Notes: generated from the letters alone by a model not told the origin. DNA of 21,266 bases from an uncultured Collinsella sp. (GCA_900550785.1 URTL01000017.1:1-21266), one strand, 5' to 3'. Shown: positions 13,520-21,166, counted from the first letter of the stretch. Translations and numbers: made by a program.

Positions 13520-15595
13520 ATGGGTGCTCCCAAGACCGGTAACGTAAGGAACGTGGTGCTCGTAGGCCAAGGCGGGGTGGGCAAGACTTCACTCGCCGAA
13601 GCCATGCTCCACCTTTCCGGCAAGACCGCCCGCCTGGGCGGCCACGACGGCACCAAGCCCACGCTCGACTATGACCCTGAAGAGGTCAAGCGTTCATTCT
13701 CCATCTCGACGACCATCGCGCCGATCGACTGGAAGGGCGCGCGCATCAATGTGCTCGATGCCCCGTGCTACCCCGATTTTATCGGCGACGCCTTTGCCGC
13801 GATGAGCGTCTGTGAGACGGCTCTGTTTGTGGTCGACGCCGAGGCCGGCCCGCAGCCTACGACGGTTAAGCTCTGGTATGCCGCCGAGGACCTGCGCCTG
13901 GCGCGTGCGGTGTTCGTAAACCGCCTGTCGCGCTCCGAGGCCAGCTTTGCGACCACGATGGACCTGCTGCAGGAGCGCTTTGGCACGCGACTGGGCGCCG
14001 TGACCCTTCCCTGGGGCGAGGGCGAGGACTTTGATGGCATCATCGACCTGGTGCGCATGAAGGCGCGCCATTGCAACGGTGCCGAAGCCGTTGAGTCGGA
14101 GATTCCCGAGGAGTATCGTGCCCAGGCCGAGGAGGCCCATGACCATCTGTGCGAGCTGGTGGCCGAGGCTGACGACGAACTGATGATGAAGTACCTGGAA
14201 GGCGAGGAGACGCTGACGCAGGAGGAGCTTGAAGGCCTGCTGTCGAAGGCGATCGCCGAGCGCATCTTTGTGCCGGTTTTTGCGGGCGATTGCATTAAGG
14301 AGCAGGGCGTCAACTCGCTGATGGACGACATCGCCACGTACTTCCCGGCGCCGACGGACTACGGCGAGATGCCGCTCATCGACGGCGATTCGCTTAAGAT
14401 CTCGAGTGACGATGACCGTCCGGTGGCATTTGTGTTTAAGACGCTGGCCGATCCGCAGCAGGGTCGCATCAGCTTTATCAAGGTGCTGACGGGCACGCTT
14501 GAGCCGGGCCTTGAGCTAATCAATGCACGTACGCGCAAGGGCGAGCGTCTGGCTCACCTGTATGTGATGTGCGGCCGCGACATGACCGAGGTCGGTCACG
14601 CCTATGCCGGCGATATCATCGTGGCGCCCAAGCTGGCGGCCGAGACGGGCGATACGCTCTCGATTACCGGCAAGGTCGAGGCTGCGGCGTTTAAGTTCCC
14701 CAACTCGCAGTACCGCATCGCCATCGAGGCCGAGAACCGCGGCGATGAAGAGAAGCTCTATACGTTTATCGAGAAGGCCTGCAAGGCCGATCCGACCATG
14801 AGCATCGATCGTGACGAGGAGACCGGGCAGACTATCATCTCCGCCGTGGGTGAGGCGCAGGTTTCGGTGCTGCTCAACCGTTTGGAGGATCGCACCAAGG
14901 TTGTGGCAAAGAGCGTGCCGATCCGCATTCCGTATCGCGAGACCATCCGCCGCACGGCGAGCGCCCAGGGCCGCCACAAGAAGCAGACCGGTGGTGCCGG
15001 TCAGTACGGCGACTGCTGGCTGCGCGTGGAGCCGCTCATTGGGCCCGACGGCACGAGCGACGGCTATGAGTTTGTTGACGAGGTCGTAGGCGGCCGTATT
15101 CCGCGCTCGCTGATCCCCGCCGTGGACAAGGGCGTTCAGGAGACCATGAAGGACGGCATTATCGCCGGCTACCCGCTCACGGGCATTCGCGTGGTTGTGT
15201 ACGACGGCTCGTACCACAGCGTCGACTCCAACGAGATGGCGTTCCGCGCGGCGGCTCGCATCGGCCTGCGCAAGGCATGCGCCGACGCCGACCCGGTGGT
15301 GCTGGAGCCCATCGAGGAAATCACAGTGACTATCCCCGAGAGTTACGCCGGCGCCGTGATGGGCGACATCTCGGCCTCGCGCGGTCGCGTGACGGGCATG
15401 GAGACCGATGAGCGCGGAGACACCGTGGTTGTTGCCCAGGCGCCGCTAGCCGAGCTGACGGATTACTCGACGCGCCTGCGCTCTATCACGCGCGGTACGG
15501 GTGACTTTACCATGAAGCCCGCAGGCTATGAGCAGGTGCCTTATGACGTCCAGGCCAAGCTGGTCGAGCGCTATGAAGAGGGCCGCGCCAAGTAA
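13520..15595 (+). CDS. EF-G-like translation GTPase paralogue with degenerate G motifs, 691 aa
   Basis: The protein has the full EF-G layout: G domain (about 1-285), domain II (about 310-400, RPVAFVFKTLADPQQGRIS), domain III, domain IV with GRHKKQTGGAGQYGD and the YHSVDSNEMAFRAAA block, and domain V (EPIEEITVTIPESYAGAVMGD). The P-loop GQGGVGKT (16-23) is intact. G3 is DAPC-Y (80-84) instead of DTPG-H, losing the Gly and the catalytic His, and G4 reads NRLS (134-137) instead of NKxD. Weak or altered GTP hydrolysis and guanine specificity are therefore expected. It resembles the EF-G2/EF-G-like group of actinobacteria rather than the main fusA product, which normally lies beside the rpsL-rpsG-tuf genes, absent here. 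AAGGAGG before ATG 13520 fixes the start. The role is unknown. Confidence 0.9.
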   Translation: MGAPKTGNVRNVVLVGQGGVGKTSLAEAMLHLSGKTARLGGHDGTKPTLDYDPEEVKRSFSISTTIAPIDWKGARINVLDAPCYPDFIGDAFAAMSVCETALFVVDAEAGPQPTTVKLWYAAEDLRLARAVFVNRLSRSEASFATTMDLLQERFGTRLGAVTLPWGEGEDFDGIIDLVRMKARHCNGAEAVESEIPEEYRAQAEEAHDHLCELVAEADDELMMKYLEGEETLTQEELEGLLSKAIAERIFVPVFAGDCIKEQGVNSLMDDIATYFPAPTDYGEMPLIDGDSLKISSDDDRPVAFVFKTLADPQQGRISFIKVLTGTLEPGLELINARTRKGERLAHLYVMCGRDMTEVGHAYAGDIIVAPKLAAETGDTLSITGKVEAAAFKFPNSQYRIAIEAENRGDEEKLYTFIEKACKADPTMSIDRDEETGQTIISAVGEAQVSVLLNRLEDRTKVVAKSVPIRIPYRETIRRTASAQGRHKKQTGGAGQYGDCWLRVEPLIGPDGTSDGYEFVDEVVGGRIPRSLIPAVDKGVQETMKDGIIAGYPLTGIRVVVYDGSYHSVDSNEMAFRAAARIGLRKACADADPVVLEPIEEITVTIPESYAGAVMGDISASRGRVTGMETDERGDTVVVAQAPLAELTDYSTRLRSITRGTGDFTMKPAGYEQVPYDVQAKLVERYEEGRAK

Positions 15596-15629
15596 CGTGT
15601 GGTTTTGCCTGCAATGTAGGTGCTGACGG

Positions 15630-15660
15630 AAAGGCCGCTCTGGGTAACCGGGGCGGCCTT
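15630..15660 (+). terminator. Stem-loop after the EF-G paralogue
   Basis: AAGGCCGC (15631-15638) pairs perfectly with GCGGCCTT (15653-15660), with further pairing possible inside. Only a short ATTT follows, so it may act together with the next hairpin. Confidence 0.7.
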
Positions 15661-15664
15661 ATTT

Positions 15665-15700
15665 GATCCGTATGCGACGGAGGAAAACGGATCATTTTTT
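15665..15700 (+). terminator. Second terminator after the EF-G paralogue
   Basis: GATCCGT (15665-15671) and ACGGATC (15687-15693) form a 7-bp stem followed by ATTTTTT on the plus strand. It lies just 4 nt after the first stem-loop, giving a tandem terminator before the convergent nuclease gene. Confidence 0.7.
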
Positions 15701-15724
15701 GGGCTACGGGAGGCGCGGTCGGCA

Positions 15725-16690
15725 CTAGTCTCCGGATGCCTGGTTGCGGCCGGTGGCGTAGTCGATCTGCACGTGCGGCTGCAGGTTGTAACAGTACACG
15801 TGGAAGCACAGGGTCTTGCCGTGGTCCTCGACCGACTGTGCCTCCAGACGCACGCCGCGGCAGACGAGTTCCTCTTCGTTGTACATGGGTGTGACGCGAT
15901 AGAGAACATGGTTGCCCGTGTTGCGGATGTAGTCGAGGATCTGCTCTTCAAACGGCAGCATGCCCGTCTCGTTGAGATAACGCGTGCCGGTGAGGAGATT
16001 TTTGCGGTTGGCGTTTTCGTCGCAGAGCGACCAGGCGATGAGGTGGCAGCGGTTGTAGAGGCTCTGGCCCGGAATAAAGTCGTAGCGCTGCTGGTGCCAT
16101 CCGGCTGGGTGGATACGCGAGATATCGCCGCGCTTGCCCTGGCCGAGCGATTCGGGTCCTACGCAGGCGAGCGCCTTGCGAGTGCGGCCCAGGCTGTCGA
16201 GCTTGGAGAATTTCTTAAAGCAGCCCTCTTCTGCAGCGCGTTCGTATTCATCGAGTGTGAATGACGGCATGCCGAGCGGGTGCGTGCTGTCGGCGCGAAG
16301 GGCGACGTAGGGATTGCCGGCGTAGTCTGGAATGCTGCTGAGATAAACACCGCGGGCGCGGTTGAGGTCGGGGTTTTCCACCTCGTCGATGGGGGTGGCG
16401 GCGCTGCCCGCGGCAACGTTGCCGTTGGTGTTGGTCGCGGTGGATTCGGAGCCATCGCCGGAGTCCTCGGAGCTTGCTGTTCCCGATTCGAGCCGGGCAA
16501 CCAGGTCTGCCTCGTCGTCGGTGCGGCTGGGACTCTCGTTTTTTTTTTCGGCCAGGGCTGCTGCCTGTTCATCGCTTTGCGGCGACAGCAGCTTGGGAGC
16601 TCCGTCGAGCGACCCTGTGAACAGCGCAAACCCCAGCACCACGGCGGTGCCGATGGAAAGTACTTGCTTGTAGGTGGACTTGCGCGACAT
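15725..16690 (-). CDS. Secreted DNA/RNA non-specific endonuclease, DNA-entry nuclease type, 321 aa
   Basis: An N-terminal hydrophobic segment (about 9-26) after a basic start acts as signal or membrane anchor. Residues 36-110 form an acidic, Ser/Thr/Asn-rich linker. The nuclease domain (about 112-310) is of the beta-beta-alpha-metal type: NRCHLIAWSL (213-222) with catalytic H216, then NLLTGTRYLN (231-240) with N240 as likely magnesium ligand, then NHVLYRVTPMYNEEELVCRGV. It resembles streptococcal EndA/Sda-type nucleases, so extracellular nucleic-acid breakdown or DNA uptake is plausible. The usual DRGH is NRCH here. CAGGAG precedes the start. A10 in the coding strand (16539-16548) spans codons 48-51, right after the anchor, and could cause slippage. 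Confidence 0.9.
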   Translation of the reverse strand: MSRKSTYKQVLSIGTAVVLGFALFTGSLDGAPKLLSPQSDEQAAALAEKKNESPSRTDDEADLVARLESGTASSEDSGDGSESTATNTNGNVAAGSAATPIDEVENPDLNRARGVYLSSIPDYAGNPYVALRADSTHPLGMPSFTLDEYERAAEEGCFKKFSKLDSLGRTRKALACVGPESLGQGKRGDISRIHPAGWHQQRYDFIPGQSLYNRCHLIAWSLCDENANRKNLLTGTRYLNETGMLPFEEQILDYIRNTGNHVLYRVTPMYNEEELVCRGVRLEAQSVEDHGKTLCFHVYCYNLQPHVQIDYATGRNQASGD

Positions 16691-16723
16691 TGAGGCTCCT
16701 GGATGGACGGTTGGGAATCTACC

Positions 16724-16732
16724 AGTCTAGCA
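16724..16732 (-). promoter_or_regulatory. Extended -10 promoter of the nuclease gene
   Basis: Read on the minus strand the box is TGCTAGACT (TG-N-TAGACT), about 34 bp before the nuclease start. There is no good -35 hexamer. It differs by one base from the box before hpt. An AT-rich dyad CAAAT-N7-ATTTG lies further upstream (16760-16776). Confidence 0.4.
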
Positions 16733-16819
16733 GGAGCCGGCAGGGGCCGTTCTGTCGAACAAATACTTAAGATTTGGGACAAACACTACTGATTAATTTG
16801 CCTCATATTTGACGTATGG

Positions 16820-17830
16820 CTAGATCGAGGTGGAACCGAGCCAATTGAGTTTGCATTCGAGAATGCGCTGCTCACCGGGCGTACTGCTGCCATCGAGTAG
16901 TGCGAGGAGCATCTCGGTCGCCTCTCTGCCTTCCTGGTCGACGGGCTCGATGATCGTAGAAACGGTCGGCGTGGTGAGGTTGGTCCAGTCTTCGCAGTTG
17001 AGTCCCAAAAGACCGATTTGCTGCGGAAGTAGATGGGCCATGGGCTGAAGCGCCTTGTAGACGCGGGGGAGCGCCCATTGGTTTTGGACAAAGACGAGCG
17101 TACGCTTGGCGGGATTGAACTTAAATTTAAAGTATTCGGTGAGCTCGTTGATTGACGGCTTGTTGTGATCGATGGGAATCGCTTTGTAGAGCTGCCCATT
17201 CGCTGCCAGTGCCTCGGCATACCCCTGAAAACGCTCCATGCGGGTGCGCATCTCGGTCATGTTGGCGGCAATGGAAAAGAAATCTTCGTAGCCGGCGTCG
17301 AGGAGTGCCTGTGTGGCGTTGTACACGCCGTCGTAAAGGTTGGTTTTGATCCAGCTGGTACCTGGGCTATAGATGGCCGCATCGAAAAAGACGACCGGCT
17401 TGCCGGCGCGTCTAATGCGGTCGTGCACGGCTTTGAAATTTGCCGTGGGTTGGATGATAAAGCCATCGACGCCCAGCGAGAGCATCTTGTCGACGTACAT
17501 GAGCTCGGTCTCGGGGTTAAAGTTGCTCGTGCAAACGACCGTCTGATAGCCCGCGGGGAGCATGACCTGCTCCATGCCATTGAGAACGAGCCCCGCCCAT
17601 TTGTTGGTGTTATCCAAAATGATGATGGCGATGACGTGGGTTTGTTTGCCGGTGAGCGTTTGCGCCTGGGCATTGGGAACGTATCCGAGTTCCTTAATGA
17701 CGCGCGCGATTTTGTTCTGCGTCTTTTCGCTAAGTTTTTCTCGTTTGTCGTTGAGGTAATACGAGACGCTTGCCGTCGAGGTTCCCGCCTCTCGAGCGAC
17801 GTCTGCGATCGTAACGCGCTGTTTTGCCAC
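16820..17830 (-). CDS. LacI-family transcriptional regulator, 336 aa
   Basis: The N-terminal helix-turn-helix VTIADVAREAGTSTASVSYYLN (6-27) and hinge region GYVPNAQAQTL are those of LacI/GalR regulators. Residues about 62-330 form the periplasmic-binding-protein-like effector domain (HVIAIIILDNTNKWAG, then GVDGFIIQPTA). The start is taken as GTG 17830, since GGAAGGAG lies 5 nt upstream and MAKQRVTIADVA is the usual beginning; the frame is open to 17866. It is divergent from the PTS and GatZ-like genes, with 415 bp between, so those are its likeliest targets, with a sugar or sugar phosphate as effector. The ligand is unknown. Confidence 0.94.
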   Translation of the reverse strand: MAKQRVTIADVAREAGTSTASVSYYLNDKREKLSEKTQNKIARVIKELGYVPNAQAQTLTGKQTHVIAIIILDNTNKWAGLVLNGMEQVMLPAGYQTVVCTSNFNPETELMYVDKMLSLGVDGFIIQPTANFKAVHDRIRRAGKPVVFFDAAIYSPGTSWIKTNLYDGVYNATQALLDAGYEDFFSIAANMTEMRTRMERFQGYAEALAANGQLYKAIPIDHNKPSINELTEYFKFKFNPAKRTLVFVQNQWALPRVYKALQPMAHLLPQQIGLLGLNCEDWTNLTTPTVSTIIEPVDQEGREATEMLLALLDGSSTPGEQRILECKLNWLGSTSI

Positions 17831-18245
17831 AGCGACTCCTTCCGACAGATGAGCATTTTCCAACATGATGACTTTGAGTCTTGGTGAGGGATACGCTTCG
17901 GTGAGCGACCCTTTCCTTTCATATGAGTATGCAACAAATGAGGTATACGGGTGGGGTCGAAATGTGTGACCGGCATGCGCATCTGCCGTCTACCGAGAAA
18001 ATCAAATACTTCTTGACTTTTGAAATCGAGGGTAAAATCGCAGGATTCATTTTTGGTTAAACGCATAACTAAATCGCATAACCAACGCTCTGAACTGCGC
18101 GTTTACCGAAATAAGCTGGCATTAAGAAAAACGAGCACCTATATTGGTCTTGTCGAAAAGACAGCAAGTCCAAACGGCAGGGGATGCTCCGGAGGCCTCC
18201 GCAAACGGTGTCTTGCGCACGCAACTCTATGAAAAGAGGGAAGCA
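17831..18245. promoter_or_regulatory. 415-bp divergent control region, LacI regulator / PTS operon
   Basis: The stretch has no convincing gene. Its middle part (about 18000-18130) is AT-rich and holds TTGACT (18013-18018), TAAAAT (18033-18038; only 14 bp away, too short for a standard promoter) and the tandem repeats at 18057-18082. A weak alternative promoter is TTGGTT (18053-18058) with CATAAC (18077-18082), 18 bp apart. The PTS leader contains a perfect 12-bp palindrome CGGAGGCCTCCG (18190-18201) and the ribosome binding site GAGGGAAG before ATG 18246. Confidence 0.55.
18057..18082. promoter_or_regulatory. Tandem 13-bp repeats, candidate operator
   Basis: TTAAACGCATAAC (18057-18069) and TAAATCGCATAAC (18070-18082) directly abut and agree at 11 of 13 positions. 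A related TAAAATCGCA lies at 18033-18042. The first copy is also part of a dyad GTTA-aaCGca-TAAC centred on CG, the centre typical of LacI-family operators. Binding by the divergent regulator is inference. Confidence 0.45.
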
Positions 18246-19718
18246 ATGAAGATCGTAGGCGTTGCCGCCTGTACCGTGGGTATCGCCCACACGTATATGG
18301 CCCAGAAGGCGATTCAGGATGAATGCGCCGCCCGTGGCATCGAGTGCAAAGTCGAGGCTCAGGGTGGTCTGGGTATCGAGAACGAGCTGACGCAGGAAGA
18401 CGTGGATTCCGCCGACCTGGTGCTCGAGTCCGTCGACGTGGGTGTCGAGAACGAGGACCGTTTTGAGCAGAAGATGGCCGAGGGCAAGTTCCTGAAGGTC
18501 GGTACCTCGGATGTGATCGCCGATCCGGTAAAGATTATCGACCAGGCCGTTGAAATCATCAAGGCGACGGGCGGCGCCGTTGACGCGCCCAAGGCCGAGG
18601 CCAAGGCAGAGAAGAAGGCCGTCTCCGCTGCCCCGCAGGCCCCGACACCGGCGTCCAAGCAGTCCATCTTTGCCGATCCTGGTAAGACGCTGCTCAATGC
18701 ATTCAATACCGGCGTTTCCTATTTTATCCCCATCGTCGTTATCGGCGGCGTGTTTCTCGCCTTCTCGCTGGCATCCGGTACCGCCGGCGCCAACGGCATG
18801 GAGGTTACGAACCCGCTGATGGTGAGTCTTAACACCATCGGCATGGCCGGCATCTCCATGATGATCCCGGTGCTTGCGGCATACATCGCCTACTCGATGG
18901 CCGGCAAGCCCGCGCTCGCCCCCGGTTTTGTCCTGGGCTACTTGGTCAACAACGCCGTCGTCACCCCGAGCGGCAACAGCGTTTCGACCGGCTTCTTGGG
19001 CGCCATGATCATGGCTGTCATCTGCGGTTACTTTGTCCGCTGGATGAAGACCTGGAAGGTCAACAACACCATCCAGACCATCATGCCGATCCTGATCATC
19101 CCGATTCTGACCTCGCTCGTCCTGGGCATGGCCTACATCTACATCCTGGCCACGCCGCTTGGCTTTGTGATGGATTGGCTCACCAGCGTGCTCGGTAGCC
19201 TGCAGGGTGGCTCCGCCGTCGTCCTGGGCCTGGTCATTGGTGTTATGACCGCCTTCGATATGGGCGGCCCCATCAACAAGACCGCTTCGACCTTTACCAT
19301 GGCCATCATGGCCTCCGGCATCTATGGCCCCAACGGCATGTTCCGCGTCGCCGTCGCCATTCCCCCGATCGCCTGTGGCCTCGCTGCGCTCATCGCCAAG
19401 AATAAGTTCGATGACGCCGATCGCCAGATGGGTATCTCCGCACTGTTCATGGGCTGCATCGGTATTACCGAGGGCGCTATCCCCTTCGCGGTCAAGGACC
19501 TCGGTCACACCCTTCCCGGCATTTGCATCGGCTCTGCCGTGGGTGCGGCGCTTGCCGCCTTCCAGGGCATCGACTGCTACGTCCCACACGGTGGCTTTAT
19601 CGTCGCCCTGGCCACCAACAACGTCGCGCTGTTCTGCCTGGACATCGTGATCGGCTCCGTGGTCGCCGCTGCAATCCTGATTGCCATGAAGCCCACGCTC
19701 GATAAGCAGGCCAAGTAA
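18246..19718 (+). CDS. PTS fructose-family EIIBC component, 490 aa
   Basis: The protein imports and phosphorylates a sugar using phosphoryl groups from HPr through an EIIA. The EIIB domain (1-100) starts MKIVGVAACTVGIAHTYMAQ with phosphorylated C9; fructose-type EIIB usually reads CPTGIAHT. An Ala/Lys/Glu/Pro linker (about 113-140) leads to the membrane EIIC domain (about 145-490), with FNTGVSYFIPIVVIGGVFLAFSLASG and later GGPINKTA and GITEGAIPFA, motifs of the fructose/mannitol superfamily. No EIIA is fused or present in the window. The start at 18246 is set by GAGGGAAG upstream and by the conserved N-terminus. The sugar is uncertain: fructose, tagatose or another ketose. It forms an operon with the GatZ-like gene. 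Confidence 0.93.
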   Translation: MKIVGVAACTVGIAHTYMAQKAIQDECAARGIECKVEAQGGLGIENELTQEDVDSADLVLESVDVGVENEDRFEQKMAEGKFLKVGTSDVIADPVKIIDQAVEIIKATGGAVDAPKAEAKAEKKAVSAAPQAPTPASKQSIFADPGKTLLNAFNTGVSYFIPIVVIGGVFLAFSLASGTAGANGMEVTNPLMVSLNTIGMAGISMMIPVLAAYIAYSMAGKPALAPGFVLGYLVNNAVVTPSGNSVSTGFLGAMIMAVICGYFVRWMKTWKVNNTIQTIMPILIIPILTSLVLGMAYIYILATPLGFVMDWLTSVLGSLQGGSAVVLGLVIGVMTAFDMGGPINKTASTFTMAIMASGIYGPNGMFRVAVAIPPIACGLAALIAKNKFDDADRQMGISALFMGCIGITEGAIPFAVKDLGHTLPGICIGSAVGAALAAFQGIDCYVPHGGFIVALATNNVALFCLDIVIGSVVAAAILIAMKPTLDKQAK

Positions 19719-19732
19719 ACATTTAAGGATTC

Positions 19733-19793
19733 CGGTTGTGCGGAGGGATGGATTTGACTCCGCACAACCGCCCCTACACAACAAAATCCATCC
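19733..19793 (+). ncRNA. Overlapping inverted repeats, candidate structured RNA or switch
   Basis: CGGTTGTGCGGAG (19733-19745) and CTCCGCACAACCG (19758-19770) form a perfect 13-bp stem. Its 12-nt loop carries GGATGGATTT (19746-19755), itself perfectly complementary to AAATCCATCC (19784-19793) downstream. The two helices interlock, so the RNA could form a partial pseudoknot or switch between two hairpins. A full pseudoknot looks sterically hard because no bases link the two 5' strands. No T tract follows, so it is not a plain terminator. The type is a best guess. Confidence 0.5.
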
Positions 19794-19819
19794 GTACTGA
19801 TAGGGCCCGCATCTGGGTC

Positions 19820-19848
19820 CCAGGGAACTTTTGTCAAAAATCCTCTGG
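19820..19848 (+). promoter_or_regulatory. Stem-loop directly before the GatZ-like ribosome binding site
   Basis: CCAGGG (19820-19825) can pair with CCTCTGG (19842-19848, one bulge) and TTTT-GTC-AAAA closes the tip. AAGGAG (19851-19856) begins 2 nt later. The stem could influence translation or stabilise a processed message. Pairing in the middle is imperfect. Confidence 0.35.
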
Positions 19849-19862
19849 AGAAGGAGAACGAA

Positions 19863-21137
19863 ATGTCCAACCTCACCATCCGCCAGGCCGTTCAGGGCAT
19901 GCTCAAGCTGCAGGATAGCGGCGATCACGCAACCATGGTCGGCATTGGCCCCATGAGCCCCAACCTGATTCAGGCCGTGTTCGAGCTTGCCAAGGACGAG
20001 GATTTCCCGCCCATGTTTATCGCCAGCCGCAACCAGGTCGATATGGACGAGATGGGCGCCGGCTACGTCAACGGTTGGGATCAGACGCGCTTTGCCGCCG
20101 ACATCAAGAAGGTCGCCGACGAGGTGGGTTACACCGGTCCGTACTACCTGTGCCGCGATCACGGCGGTCCGTGGCAGCGCGACGAGGAGCGTAACGCCCA
20201 CCTGCCCGAGGACGAGGCCATGGAGCTCGCCCGCAAGTCCTTCGTCGCCGACATGGAGGCGGGCTTTGACCTGCTGATGGTCGACCCCACCAAGGACCCC
20301 TATCAGATCGGCAAGGTTATTCCGCTCGACGTGGTGCTTCGCCGCACGATTGATCTTATCGACTACCTTGAGCAGTACCGTCGCGAGCATAACCTGCCCG
20401 AGGTCGCCTATGAGGTCGGTACCGAGGAGACCAATGGCGGCTTGACCTCTACCGATAAGTACGAGGAATTCATTTCTCAGCTGCAGCCCGAGCTCGAGAA
20501 GCGCGGCTGCCCCATGCCCACCTTTATCGTCGGTCAGACCGGCACGCTTACCCGTTGGACCGAGCAGGTCGGCCATTACAACTTTAAGAACGCCCGCGAG
20601 CTCGCCGACATGGCAAAGCGCTACGGCGTGGGCCTGAAGGAGCACAACGCCGACTATCTGGATGACGCAACGCTGCTCGAGCACATCCCGGCTCACGTGA
20701 CGGCCTCAAATGTCGCCCCTCAGTACGGCACCGAGGAGACCCGCGCCTACCTCAAGCTCTGCGCTACCGAGCAGATTCTGGTCGACAACGGCCTGTGCGA
20801 CGATCCCTCCGACCTGTATCACACGCTGCTGGTCAAGGCTATCAAGACCGAGCGTTGGCGCAAGTGGATGACCGGCGACGACGTTAACCTGCAGGTTGAC
20901 GACATTCTGGCCGACGACGAGCTCAGCCTGAAGATTCTGGATGTCTCCGGCCACTACGCCTTTAACGATCCTGAGGTCAAGGAGCAGGTCGAGAAGCTCT
21001 ATCGCAACCTCGCTGCCCAGGACATCGACGGCAAGCGCTTTGTGATCGAGCACATCAAGCGCCCGATCAAACAGTACGTCGTCGGCCTTAACCTCAAGGG
21101 CGTCACGAGCCGCATCGAGAAGGCTCTCGAGGACTAA
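19863..21137 (+). CDS. GatZ/KbaZ-like (tagatose-bisphosphate aldolase subunit family) protein, 424 aa
   Basis: The protein aligns by eye along most of its length with GatZ/KbaZ/AgaZ: ASRNQVDMDEMGAGYVNG (54-71; GatZ has ATSNQVNQFGGYTG), CRDHGGPW (97-104; GatZ GGDHLGPNCW), YEVGTEETNGG (183-193; GatZ YVIGTEVPVPGG) and the GLKEHNADYLDD region. TIM-barrel acid and His residues (D99, H100, D141, E184, E188) are kept. GatZ was first described as a non-catalytic partner of the aldolase GatY, but some family members act as ketose (phosphate) 4-epimerases. No gatY/kbaY lies in the window, which favours a stand-alone enzyme. AAGGAG is 6 nt upstream. Together with the PTS gene it suggests ketose use. The reaction remains open. 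Confidence 0.8.
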   Translation: MSNLTIRQAVQGMLKLQDSGDHATMVGIGPMSPNLIQAVFELAKDEDFPPMFIASRNQVDMDEMGAGYVNGWDQTRFAADIKKVADEVGYTGPYYLCRDHGGPWQRDEERNAHLPEDEAMELARKSFVADMEAGFDLLMVDPTKDPYQIGKVIPLDVVLRRTIDLIDYLEQYRREHNLPEVAYEVGTEETNGGLTSTDKYEEFISQLQPELEKRGCPMPTFIVGQTGTLTRWTEQVGHYNFKNARELADMAKRYGVGLKEHNADYLDDATLLEHIPAHVTASNVAPQYGTEETRAYLKLCATEQILVDNGLCDDPSDLYHTLLVKAIKTERWRKWMTGDDVNLQVDDILADDELSLKILDVSGHYAFNDPEVKEQVEKLYRNLAAQDIDGKRFVIEHIKRPIKQYVVGLNLKGVTSRIEKALED

Positions 21138-21142
21138 GTAGT

Positions 21143-21166
21143 TCCGGCGTTTTGACAAACGCCGGA
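21143..21166 (+). terminator. Perfect stem-loop after the GatZ-like gene
   Basis: TCCGGCGTTT (21143-21152) pairs perfectly with AAACGCCGGA (21157-21166) over TGAC. No T tract follows, so termination is uncertain; it may instead protect the 3' end. Confidence 0.55.

Noticed and set aside
18013..18038. TTGACT / TAAAAT as the PTS promoter
   Set aside because: The spacer is only 14 bp, too short for a normal sigma-70 promoter; noted as possible only if activated by a protein.
18069..20696. 875-codon open frame on the minus strand opposite the PTS and GatZ-like genes
   Set aside because: It spans two real genes and their intergenic gap, and its composition (His/Gly/Asp/Leu rich) is typical of antisense frames in GC-rich DNA.
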